DNA of 64,000 bases from Eleginops maclovinus (lineage: Eukaryota; Chordata; Actinopteri; Perciformes; Eleginopidae), in assembly GCF_036324505.1 (NCBI RefSeq), contig NC_086356.1, positions 10,664,744 to 10,728,743 of the forward strand. The letters run 5' to 3'. The notes beneath the pieces were generated by a model that was not told the origin of the DNA, searched no databases, and was given only the letters and a program-made list of their open reading frames with translations. This document shows, in pieces, positions 48,791 through 60,393 of the stretch; the first letter of the stretch is position 1, and every line of letters starts with the position of its first letter. Position numbers and translations under genes: made by a program.

Positions 48791-50640
48791 CTAGAACCAA
48801 TCAATTTTTAAATTCCCCGGTCTGATGTTTATTCTCTGTAATTCTTTCCTTGTTGTTTGTTTTTCTGAGAGAAAAAAGGAAATGAGGAATGAAAGGTGAT
48901 TATTTAACTTAGTAACACAGACATTGAGAATAATTAGCTTGACTTGTGGTCATACACATTTATATCTTATTTAATGGATGAACTGTTCAAAAGATGTGAC
49001 AAAAAGAATGATACATGCAATAAAATGATCACAGAAAAGATTGTAAATGAAATAAGTAATGATAACCGTAACTGTCCATTTCACTGGCAGCTAATCCTTT
49101 CAAACGTTTTAGATTAAAGAATAAAATCTCTGTTTTAATGTTTTATAAAGACGTCATCTTCTTTAAAGGATGTTAATCCATACAGTCAACCAGTGAAAGC
49201 AACAATACAGTAACATTTTAGCATGACCGGAAAATACGCAACATCATTAATATATTGTCCATGTTAATTTATAATAGCTGCAGATTATGGGCAGACAGCA
49301 CTCCTGGTTCTTAGTTATATACTTTAAAAAAGCTACCTAATACACTTGTTGTCTCTGCACAGTATATTAATAATCATCCATAAATGCAAAAATAAATAAA
49401 GCTGTTTTTTTTATACATATATAAATGGTTTTGAGACCGCTTGTCTAATGTGCAGCTCTAATTCTCTATCTGTATTCTGCAACAAAGGCATAACAAATTC
49501 CGTTCAAAACAAGGAAGCAGAAACAATCTCACAGCTCGTCTAAAATAACCCAGCAATTGGTCCGGCTTGAATTACATGAATGACACAACTACAAAGAAAA
49601 CAGAAAACGGCATGAACGACGTGTTTCTCAGGCAGATGATTCAATGAAACAATGGAAAAGATAACAGAAAAGCCCACGAGTCTCCTTAAAGCAGCACCAA
49701 TGAAGCATCTTTGTCTCCCCGGTAGCGGAAAGCACACAGCCAGACACCATTCATGTAAAATGTCCTCAGGAGCATCTAGCTAAAGCCGAAAGACTGACAC
49801 TCATTCATAAGCAGCTTCCGCTCTCACTCTGCTGCAGATTTCGCACTGCAGTCCCTCCCAACATCTCTCTTTCCTGCCTGGCAAATATAGAAAAAAAAAA
49901 AAAAGAAAAAAGAAAAAAGACAGCACGTCTGCCTTCTCTCCTCAGAAAAAAAGGCAAACACAAAAGCAGGGAAGAAAAGGCAGGCCCTCGCAAATCATCA
50001 AATGAGGAGGCAAAAAGACAAAGGAGAACAAGAGCAGAGGACAACAGGCATGCAATATTTAGTCTTTTATGTGAATGAAATAGCAGGCTGGCATACCAAT
50101 GTTTCTGTGAATGGAAGCAAGGCCTTTCTGCCTCTGCAAGGCAATCCCTTGGGATGGCATGGTCTTATCCAATGAGGAGCCGGCTGGATGACTCATTCAG
50201 GGGAGGCTTGCAGAATAGTGGAAGAGACCATTCCAGGGGCAGGTGTACATTCGGTTTTCTCCTGACTGCCCTCTAAAAATGATACGTACCACATCAGAAA
50301 TGAGATGCTGGAGTGGTTTCATAAGCTACTGCTGTGGTATAACAAAAGGAAACTGAGAAATATACCTATAAAAAGGAATTAGAAGAAAACATGCCACCCC
50401 CATGATTTGATTGTCACCATTATCAGCCCCCCCCCCCCTCACATTCATGTGAACAGTTACCACCTACACATTTAATTAGCAATTTACTGTTTATATGTAC
50501 GAGGGCAGATAGTACAAATGTACCAGAACAACAGATGTGCAAATTTGGTTCGAGATATATTTGGAAGACATATCCAATATTCAATAATCATCCTATTTGA
50601 TTTGATTTTAGAAGATATCCTGTATGCTAGTATGTGTTAT
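48791..50640. other. Intergenic upstream of shc3, no gene recognised
   Basis: No coding exon is visible. The stretch contains an A-rich run (about 49889-49919) and a C homopolymer of about 10 bases near 50429-50439. Confidence 0.5.
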
Positions 50641-50641
50641 A

Positions 50642-51172
50642 CACTGCCCGGCCAAAAACAAGGACACAAGCCTGTGGGGGCAGTGCTATGATCTGGGGTT
50701 GCTGCAGTTGGTCTGGTCTAGGTTCAGCAACGTTATGTGCCCAAAGAATGAGGTCAGCTGACTACCTGAATATACTGAATGACCAGGTTACTCCATCAAT
50801 GGATTTTTTCTTCCCTGATGGTACGGGCGTGTTCCAAGATGACAATGCCAGGATCCATCGGGCTCAAATTGTGAAAGAGTGGCCAGGCAGCATGAGACAT
50901 CATTTTCACACATGGATTGGCCACCACAGAGTCCAGACCTGAACCCGATTGAGAATCTTTGGGATGTGCTGGAGAAGACTTTGCGCAGTGGTCCTAATCT
51001 CCCGTCATCAATACAAGATCTTGGCGAAAAATGAATGCAACTCTGGACAGGAATAAATGTGACATTGCAGAAGCTTGTGGAAACGATGCCACAGCGAATG
51101 CGTTCCGTAATCAAAGCTAAAGGCGGTCCAACAAATATTAGAGTGTGTGACCTTTTTTTTGGCCAGGCAGTG
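50642..51172 (+). mobile_element. Tc1/mariner transposon remnant, internally deleted
   Basis: The termini are CACTGCCCGGCCAAAAA on the left and TTTTTTTTGGCCAGGCAGTG on the right, inverted repeats flanked by TA on both sides (50640-50641, 51173-51174). The 531-bp interior retains the C-terminal half of a Tc1-type transposase. [11 protein letters not shown] carries the second Asp of the DDE triad. [12 protein letters not shown] carries the third acidic residue and lies in a different frame. The N-terminal DNA-binding half and first catalytic Asp are missing, so the copy is inactive. Confidence 0.85.
50730..51120 (+). pseudogene. Tc1-type transposase C-terminal fragment, frameshifted
   Basis: The DDE transposase of the surrounding element cuts and pastes DNA at TA sites. 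Pieces in two frames are visible: [20 protein letters not shown] to [17 protein letters not shown], then [19 protein letters not shown] after a frameshift near 50920, and a stop before MQLWTGINVTLQKLVETMPQ. There is no intact frame and no N-terminal helix-turn-helix region. Confidence 0.85.
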
Positions 51173-51174
51173 TA

Positions 51175-54100
51175 TGTTGTTGTTGATCATTGTTATTATA
51201 CATCTTTAAGTCATTTTCAATTGTATCACCTCTAAAGCTATGATTATTACTGCTTGTTATTTGGGTTTTATTGCCATCAATGAATATTTTTCTCCTGAAA
51301 CAGTGGTTTATTGATAATATTTAAATCAAAACATTTCATTAAATGTAACTTTAATTTACTAGTTCTATTTATTTTACTTTGAATATACCACTGCCAAAAC
51401 TAAAATGAAGACTACGGCATATAGTCCAATAATTGGCAGTGACGCTGAAGCTTATACATTATACAAACTGCTGACTGTAAACCTGCTTTTACCGGCATCT
51501 GTTTGAAATGTAGGACTCATCATGTCAAATGTATATTATCAAATTTAAGTGACAAGAATGAAATGGCAAACAGACATAGCAACAGTAACTAAGAGGGGCG
51601 GGGCCAATGTAAAGATCAACATGAAACTTGATGACTTTTCCTCTAGCACCACCAGCAGGTCAACATTTTTGACTTTTTGTGAACCAACAACAAAATCAAT
51701 TAGGTTTTTCAAATGTTCAGGTTTTTGACTAAATCTTATATATATATATATATACTTAAGACGTTATTCTTCCCTAAAACAGTGCACTATTGTGTAAATA
51801 TGGGATTAAGAGGAAGCTGGTCAAATTTTTCATTTCTTCCAGTAGCTGAATTGGATCTTGTAGGCTTTTCAGTGTGTAGATACGGGGACACAGGAGTAAT
51901 ACATCTCTACTCACACATTGCAGTGCTCTGTAAGCAGGTGCTCAGAGAACCTGAGGCACAGAAGGTCCGTTCTCTGTGAAGTAGGCAGCATAGGCCACAG
52001 CGTGGGCCTCCTGTGGTGTACGATGGGGTCCATCCAAGGAAAGGTCACAGAGTCTAATAAATAAATAAAATGGCACAAACATAAAACAGGATCATTCTCT
52101 TCCAATAAGATGTGTGTGAATCTCAACAAACAACAGGTGACTAACAGGTAAAGCATTCAACATTAGAGTGCACTGACAAGCCACATATGAAAGTATTCTG
52201 CTTATTTTATTTGCATTAATTAAGAACAAGATACAAACAATTCCTCCAGATAATTCGCTAAAGTTCATAGTATTTGATGCATCAAATAACTTCTAATTGG
52301 AATAAGTAACAACACACATTTCATTGTCAATAAACCTTTGATTTGATTTCAGTGTTCTCATTGTCCAGACATACATTAAGAGTGAATGAGAAAGGAGAGA
52401 CAGAGGAAAGAGCATCCTTTGGCTGCAGACACTTCTCCACTTGACTACTGTTGCCAGGTTACCAAAAACATTTTTTGTTAAAAAGCAGGAGTTATTTTCA
52501 GACTAGGTGGAAGCAAAATAACCAATATTACAGAAAGGGCAAACACAGGCAACTGGTAAAATGGGATTTAAAAAAGATATATATATTTACAAACAGCTTG
52601 AAAAGCTTCAGAGATTTTGCTGATGATATAAGTTTGCTGTGTTTGAGGAGACTTCTGACATTCACAATAAAACATGAACTTGCTGACAATATTCTTTGAA
52701 TAGTTAAGTTGAAGGCAGATGACATTATTGTTACAATTAATGTCCTGTCAAATATATTTAAAACGATTCCAAATATTTGTATTTAAATTCAGCAGCCAAA
52801 ATAATGCTAGCTTGTCTATGTTTTGACAGGTAAAGATAGCCGGTACTGGATTAAAACAAAATGAAATAAAAAAACTGCAATTGATTTTCATAAATTGCAA
52901 ATTCTATGTTGTTGAAATGATATTGAGTGGATTTGTGTTCTTGCTCTGACACTATGTCATTGTCATGTTGTCTACTTGATTTACAGTGGGTTCCAGTTAT
53001 GCAAACATGGCAACAAATAGTTAAACACATTCATAAATGCTGTCTATTCATTTTATATGGGCCAGGAGCAACATCTCTATATCTGATTAAAATATAAATA
53101 GATGTTACACAACATTGTGTTACCATTGTGTTACCATTGTGTTTACACTGAATGTTAATAATAATTTTCTTGCCGGACATCAGTGACCTGATATGAACCT
53201 TTTTGTGAGCACATTTCAATAGCATTGCTGCTGAAGGAAAACAACATTGATGATGATACTTGAAGAGAGCAGGATGATGTAAGGATTTCCTGTGTGGACA
53301 ACAACCTAGAGAACTCATTTTCATAATCGTGCCCGGGGCAATATTGGAGCTTTCTGTGAATGCTTAACAGAAAAGAAAAAAAAAGCAGAAACACAAAAGG
53401 GTCATATATGATTATATTCGTGTTTGTCTGTCTGTGTCCTATAGACACAGCACCCCGTATACAACACCCAATCCTTTCTGTAAATCCACTAAGCAAACAA
53501 TGCTAATAGAAAAATCATTTCAGCAGATGAGTTATTGCCACACATGTATGTCAATGTAACAGGTGCAGTACTAATTCAAAACCACACTGGATCAATGTCC
53601 TCACAAGCCCCATAAACACATAGTTGTATCAGAGTAAGACAAAAACATTTCACTGTGAAGTAAGTTTTGGATCGGAAATTGCACAGGCATTGACTCAGGA
53701 TGCAGTGTTGTCTTTATACTCAATGTAAGAGTCTGCAGTGCACTGTATGGCACACCTTATTTTGCTGTTGTTGATATAGTGGCTTTGCAAATCAATGCAG
53801 AATTGTATATATAGACAATGGATTTTATATGAATATTTTCAAGAAAGTTCAGCAGTGTTCGATAGAAAAGTCAAACATTTCTCAATTGGATTGTGGCCCT
53901 CCTTCCATTTTGATCCACCTTCTGTTTTTTGTGGTTGTTTTTTTTAACAAATGTTCATGACATGGATTGGTTGATTTTTTCCTGAGCTATAGGATTTGTT
54001 CAAAAGTTTCCATATCATGTGACTCAATGATTTCAAACCAATGCAGAATTTTATAATTTTTTATTCTTCCATTTGATATTTTATAGGCTAGTTATGCAAA

Positions 54101-57100
54101 ATCAGGAGGGGTTTTTTTATAAAAAGGATTCATTTTTCCAATCCCTTCCATGTTTTGGGAACCGATGACACCAAATCCAGACACTAATAAAACAGACAGC
54201 TTATATTTTATACGAATATTTGTAAGAAAATACACAGTTTTACATTATAAAGCTGAGGGGTTTTTTCAATAGCCTGCTTACCATGTTAACCGACAAGTCT
54301 CAAAATCAAAATCTAACGTTTTGTGTGCTTTAAATCAATAAGAAAAACGTAAAATGTAGAAAATTGTAATAGACTTAAACCTTTCGGACAGTATTATCGT
54401 AATGAAATATAATCTTCTGTGAATTGGCTAATGTCACTCATTTCGTTACTAACTTGCTGCACACATGTAAGCTAGCTGACTCTCAGACATTTTAACTGTT
54501 CAGTTAACCAGAGGGACATTTGCTAAAACAAGCAGTTTATCTTCATTTCTGAAGTTCTCTTTGGTATAATTATAAAAATAAGTTTCTAAAAAACGTTTGA
54601 TAAGCTTAAATCTCACCTTTGTGTCGCCGTTGGAAGTTTGTGTTGGTAGTGGGCTCAGTGTTGCTCTTCTTCCGCCCTCAGGGGGGCAGTAAGGAGCTCA
54701 TAGGTATAAGCAGTGCATAATATAAATCGAAGAAAAGGACGAACTAGAACTCTGACTGGTGAGATTGAAGTTAGATTTACGACAATATTGTGTATTATTT
54801 TCTTAAACAATGATTAGGTTTTTTCAGGGGTTAACTTTAACTGCCGTAGTTCAGTTATAGCATAGCCTGCAGAGCTGCATAACAACTAACTAATTGCTTA
54901 CTCCATGACCACAGAAAATGAGAAATGTACAAAATACACGAATCATGATTTTCAAATCCCTTCTGATCTGGAATTTTCAACATTGAAAATTCAATGAATA
55001 CAAGAATATTCCCTCCAACTGTTATCAATTTCTTGAGGGCTGTTTCAATAAATCAAACCAGAATCCTGATTTTTAACCCGTCATCATTACTAATATCTCC
55101 TTTTCCCTTTTTTAAATGTATTTACCAGAATGTTGATTTAGCTTGAGAAATTAGTTATATTAAATGATATTTGATTTGCCAGATAGGTTGGTCTTACGTT
55201 AAAGACGTTTAAACAGCATTTCTGCTTTTTTCTGCAATCTTTTTGCTTGTGTTGTTCTTATTTTGTGGCTACAGCTACAGCAGGTTAACTAGTACCTGAT
55301 ATTGCCTACTGATTGAAGTGTTTTACACCAACATGTTGAAATGACTTTGCTGTGGTGACACTTGAGTCGTTGTATTAAGAACCACCTCAATGTTTTTTTA
55401 CTCTCTGCTAGTGTTCCTCTACTTTGTCACCAGAGGGCGCTATGGCTCCAGTTGTGGTAGATGGCTGAGCTGTAGAAACCTGGCATATGAACAACATTTT
55501 TAAAAAATGTACTACACCAAATGTTTTATACTTATCATAACTATTTGGAGTTGAACTTGTTTGTATTTTATCTAGTTATATTACATTTATCATAATAAAG
55601 GCCCATTCTTCTATACATCTGGGAGGCATTAGCTTCTCGCTCATGATTTAAGGCTTTCATCTGTTAATGTGTATTTTTGATCATTTCATAACTGCCTTTC
55701 AAGGAGAAATGTGCAGTGGAGGTCGGTTAATAATTCAGACGGTAGTAAGTGTTCCTGTAGAAAAGGCTGAAGTGTTAGTTTATACTCCTGCAGGAGGAAT
55801 AACCTGCTTATAAATGGATGAATCAGGTCACTTAATATTTCAACTTTATGTTATAGAAAGTGAGCATACGTCATCAAAACATGTGAACAAACAAATCAAA
55901 CAAAACTTCTAATAAATAGTTTTATTAATAAAGCTATTTCTGCTCCAAAGGCAAATATGTTGTCACAGCGTTAACGTGAAAAAGAAGTAAGTGCAGACAG
56001 AAAGCAGCAAGGCACAGAAAAAAATTCAACCTATGCCAAGGACTACATTTAAATGATGGTTTGTTTTATCTTAATGCCACTTCTGTTGATATAATCGTGC
56101 TTAATGTCAAACATCTGAGATATTCTGTGGTTGAAAAGAACCCTACTTCCCACAGTAACCTATTCCATTACTGGAATCAAAACCCTGTAAATAAGATGGA
56201 GATTTCACTCTCTGGAAGGAAAAAGCCGAATAAATACTAAATCACATTATAATTTCAAGTAAAATGTCACACTGCAAGGTAGCTTTAAAGTTCCTTGCTG
56301 ATGATTGTAAGGCGGAGAAAGTGCAAACACCTAAATAAACCAAACCATAAACAGATGCTGCATTCCTTCAAAATACTGATCAGTGCTTCTCATATACCAT
56401 CCGCTTTTTATTGTTCCATACTGCGTTAAGGAAGTTCATTTCTGTCAGTAAAACAAGAAATAAATGCATGTTTGGAAGAAAGGCTGCCCACATGTCCTTA
56501 GATCGATGACCTTCATCTCCTCATCAGTTTTAGAAGGAGTCCTAAAACCGTCATAATCATCATCACAGCCAGATGATCCTCTGCAGAAAGCAGGTGTGAA
56601 CTCTTTGCTTCACAATCCATCAAACTCGGACATAAGAAACGACACTGGGATCTCGTATTCCATCAGTCAATGATATTTTCAGTGTCAAAAGGTGCTGTCC
56701 ACCTGGGCTGAGGACCTTGTTCACAATAAGACACGCCAACAAGTTGAAGTGAAGCTCATGATGTCTTCACAAAGCTCAGTGGCCATCACAGCTTTCCTGT
56801 GGAGGGTAAACACATTTGTTTACAACAACAGAGGTTAAACTATCTTGGTGTAGACCTCTGAATCACTGCACACGTGAGGCTAGTACCATGAGTATTACCA
56901 TTTGTTATTTCTGGTCAAACATGATGCATGCTAGTACTACATCTACATCTAGACTAATCAAAGCGTCTGTATCTGAATCTTTAAATTGGTATGTTTATGG
57001 AAGCTTTTACTGCTAGAGGTACAGATGGATTATGACACTTTACCTAAATGATGGATAGAGTCACATCGTGGGATCTAAAGACTTTCTCCCCAAAAGTAAT

Positions 57101-58002
57101 GCAGTTGTTAAAACATGTCACAATACTTGTGTGTTTGAAGAACCCTTCAAGGAGGAACATAAAAGTGTTTGGTTAACTGGAAGACAATTAGCTGAATGTG
57201 GTTAAAAGATCATGTGGAACAGAAAATGTTATTAAATGTAATGTCGTTAAATGTGAAAGCTAAAAGTAGCTTTAAAAAAGCTGTGTGTTTAAATAACTGC
57301 AGATAACTTTTTTTTTAACCTCAACACATTTCACAGTGAAGTAGAATAAAACAATTGGATATCAATCAGCTTTAGATTTGTGCTGCTATATTTCCCCCAA
57401 TACATCTGGACTTTGCACTATTGCTTGTGCGGAAAAAAGATCTCAAACTAGCAAAAAGTTCCAACCATTTGCCCAAAGCTACAGCAGAGCAGGTTTAAAA
57501 TGCCTACAGGTAATGCAAGTCAACTGCATAATAACTATAAAAGGTTGGCGGGAAACACGCTCACATGCACAAACATTGACCTACCCAGGCCTTTGCCCAT
57601 CTTTTGAGCAGTCGCTCATGCTCTGTGAGTGCACCTCTCCATTGGTTCAAATCCTTGGATGGGACACTCTCCTCATCTGTCAAATTAACACATTTTTGGA
57701 AATAATGGCAGTGATGACAACCAATCCCAGGCACTTCATTAATCATGATACATTAAGGGATATAGTAGGTTTAACTTCTCAAAAACGTTTCACCAAGGTA
57801 GATAGACCCTCAATATACTCTAAGGTCTGAGAGGCAGAGTGGGACAAATATGTTCTTGGGATTTTTCTCTAAACTGGATTTAAATAGTTGTCTCTTCTGA
57901 GTTTTCTAACATTTTCTTGGACCACCAAATTATTGTTGATAACTTCCCTCAGGGTGTCATCATTAATGTTACTTGTATATTTGTTTACAGCCATAGAGAG
58001 CA
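51175..58002. other. Intergenic or distal sema4d 3' UTR, no coding gene recognised
   Basis: AT-rich. No exon of cks2 or secisbp2, which occupy the equivalent interval in human, was recognised. A frame of 150 codons at 57378-57830 (+) has no recognisable domain and lies against the expected 3' UTR of the sema4d secreted form. A strong CTCF-like motif lies at 55426-55442 and a possible minus-strand exon end near 54615. Confidence 0.5.
55426..55442 (+). promoter_or_regulatory. CTCF-like binding motif
   Basis: GTCACCAGAGGGCGCTA differs at only one or two positions from the vertebrate CTCF consensus CCACCAGGGGGCGCTA. The site lies in the gene-free interval between shc3 and sema4d. CTCF sites often mark insulators or loop anchors. 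Binding cannot be shown from sequence. Confidence 0.45.
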
Positions 58003-59291
58003 TCATGTCAGGATACCTCCAATAGTGAGGCGGAGGTCCACCTCAGACATATCGTTGCCCGTACTGGCCTCAGCGACACAGTGGTACCGGGCGTCCTTGA
58101 TCAGCGGCCCCTCTCGCAGCCAGCTGCTCACCAATACCTCCTTCTGACCCAGCAGATGGCGGTGCTCCATTATGGGGGTGTCCAAACTGTGCCCATTTAT
58201 TAGCCAGTGAATGTGGAGATCACTGGGACCTGAGGGACAGAATAGGACTTCACGTTGACCCCACCGATGGTCGACACACTGACACTCCACAAAGACGTGC
58301 TATTAGGAATACTTGCCTTTGGAAGATCTTTTTTATGACGTTCTAGTTTCAAAAGTACGACAACTGCAACTGAATATACATGCAGTGAAATGTATGCAAT
58401 TTCTCACCAAAGCGCTGTTATTTACTGCCTCTTGATCATGCAGACACACACAGTTTGCATAGAATTTATACAATTTTATCACAACTAATAAAAAAAACAG
58501 TCAAAATCCATTGTTGAAAACATTTGACAAGATTTATTTAGCCTGTCTACCAAGAGCAATGCTCCCAAAAAAGTCCCCTAGATGTATGTACATCTTCAAA
58601 TGGTATTTTCCCATATTTACAAATATATATTTACACTTGTTTACAGGCACAAAAATCCAGATACATTATTGAGATGTAATCCTACAATTGACACCCTGGG
58701 AAAAAAGGATCCACTTCTAAATTTAACATTTCCGCGCAAGACTGCTGTCACATACTTTACACAAAAATGTACCATCTTCATTTATCATTAGAAGTGAGAC
58801 AACCAGATCACTGAGACAGCTGAACATCAAATATTGTCTATTAAAACATTCACTCTTTAAAAAGGTATCTTATCAGAGACCTAAAATTGAGACGAACAGC
58901 CTTGAAGCGAAGCACAGGCTTGTTTGAGCAAATCCACAAACACACACTTCCAGTTAGCTTATGTTTGGGAATGGAAACATGCAACGTGCAAAAAAGAGAG
59001 AGGATGAGTGGAAAAGGGAGGGTTAAAAAAGTGGTAGGAAAATATTTGTAGCTCGGGGGTTGCATTCGAGCGATCGTCACCGACACCACTCACCCAAGGC
59101 CAGGCAGAAGAGCAGGAAAGCCTCCTGGGCGTGAACACCCCAGGCCTGGTCCTTCAGCAGGGGGGGCAACAGTCTCACCTCTGCCTCCCGGGCCTCCACA
59201 CTGTGGGGCTTGGTGGAGGAAGAGGTGGAAGAAGAGGAGGAAGAAGAGGAGGAAGTGGACAGGGAAGATGAAGTGTCGACAGGAGAGGAAG
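58003..59291 (-). CDS. sema4d: sema4d alternative terminal exons: Ser-rich linker and Ig-like domain
   Basis: Two minus-strand exons lie beyond the transmembrane exon: 59291-59094 (198 nt, phase 1 in and out) and 58229-58003 (ending in TGA). The first has a strong acceptor (CCTCCCTCACAG) and the donor TTGG|GTGAGT. The second follows CTGTCCCTCAG. Joined, they encode a Ser-rich linker, then FLLFCLALG, IHWLING and ARYHCVAEAS: the Cys, Trp and Cys of one Ig-like domain split across the two exons. Entry phase equals that of the membrane exon, so the exon ending CPS-G at 61653 can splice to either. No membrane segment follows, so the product would be secreted. That it belongs to sema4d is inference from position, strand, phase and domain type. 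An unrelated Ig gene fragment is the alternative. Confidence 0.65.
58230..59093 (-). other. sema4d: Intron between sema4d alternative exons
   Basis: The stretch holds no other coding signal. It contains AT-rich DNA and the minus-strand AATAAA at about 58534, unlikely to be used if the intron is spliced. Confidence 0.5.
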
Positions 59292-60393
59292 CTGTGAGGG
59301 AGGTGATGGGAAAAGAGAGTATTGAGGAAAAATCTAAAAGAGGGGTGACATGCAAATCAGACGGAGGGAAACTGAGGTGTTAGGATCTAAAAAATTATGC
59401 TGCAATAAATAAAATAAAAATAAAAAGATCTTAACTACTTACAAATGAGACAAAATGATAATACCACAGGAGAGACTCAACTTAAATAATCATTTTCAGA
59501 AAAAGTTCTAAAACTGAAGGCTTGATCAAAAATAATTAATACAAAATAAAATAAAGATTGTGTCCAGGCTGTCTGATAAAAAGACCTGATGATTGATATT
59601 GTCAAGCATCCCACAATACTGGACATATTTATGTTAATAACACACCGCATGGGGGGGAATAAAGAGTAGCGGTTAATACACAGGACCATCAGAAGTTTTA
59701 TCCGAGTAGGAATGTGGATTTCACAGGTAGGAATACAGAGAAACTCGACATTGCCACGTAAAGTTAACTGCACAAGAAAGTGGTTTGATTTATTCCAGCA
59801 TTTTTTATTTCATGCCAGTTGTCGTTTTTTTCTGACCTTCAGACATACGTACATTGCCACTGGGTGAGATTAAGGCCCACATACCAGGTGCCGCAGATGG
59901 CATCAGTGCACAACAAAGCAAGGCTGAAACGTAACGAGAAAATCTTCCCTGAGAAATAATGTAATGTTGAAGCCTTTACCCAAGTCCAATCGCCTACGTG
60001 TTGCTTTGAGAAAAAGAAGATGAAAAAAAAAAAAGGTTTTTCACCCGAAAAAAACAAAAAAAACACGACTCCAATTTGGAAAACATCCAGGTAACTTACC
60101 AATTTGGTAAACAATGTTTCCAATTTGGAATTTAACAAATAGCTTTTCTTGCTGGACCTAAGCAGAGCGGGTTCAGCTTCTGTGAATACAGTTTCTAGTT
60201 TCATCATCATAAACCCTTAATCAGAAAGCAGGAGTTCAATCTCTACAGGCGAGTGGGATGCCTGCCTTAAGCTTTGTGACGATTATACTTCTTGTGATGC
60301 TGTACACGGAAAAAACATTTATAGGAGGAAACCACGTGTGATTTGTGGGAAGATCCAGTAAGAGCGGGACATCACTATTAAATAGTCTGGATG
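59292..60393 (-). other. sema4d: sema4d membrane-form 3' untranslated region (probable)
   Basis: The sequence follows the stop of the transmembrane exon and contains minus-strand AATAAA near 59803 and 59787. It also serves as intron sequence upstream of the alternative exon acceptor. Poly-A/T runs near 60024-60062 are present. No protein is supported. Confidence 0.45.

Noticed and set aside
57378..57830. Plus-strand frame of 150 codons
   Set aside because: No recognisable domain. It starts with TTG or CTG-like context rather than a clear ATG, and lies opposite the expected sema4d secreted-form 3' UTR.
58230..58290. Extension of the alternative Ig exon upstream to a TAG at about 58305
   Set aside because: Using that acceptor puts the exon out of phase with the preceding one, whereas CTGTCCCTCAG at 58230 gives a continuous Ig fold.
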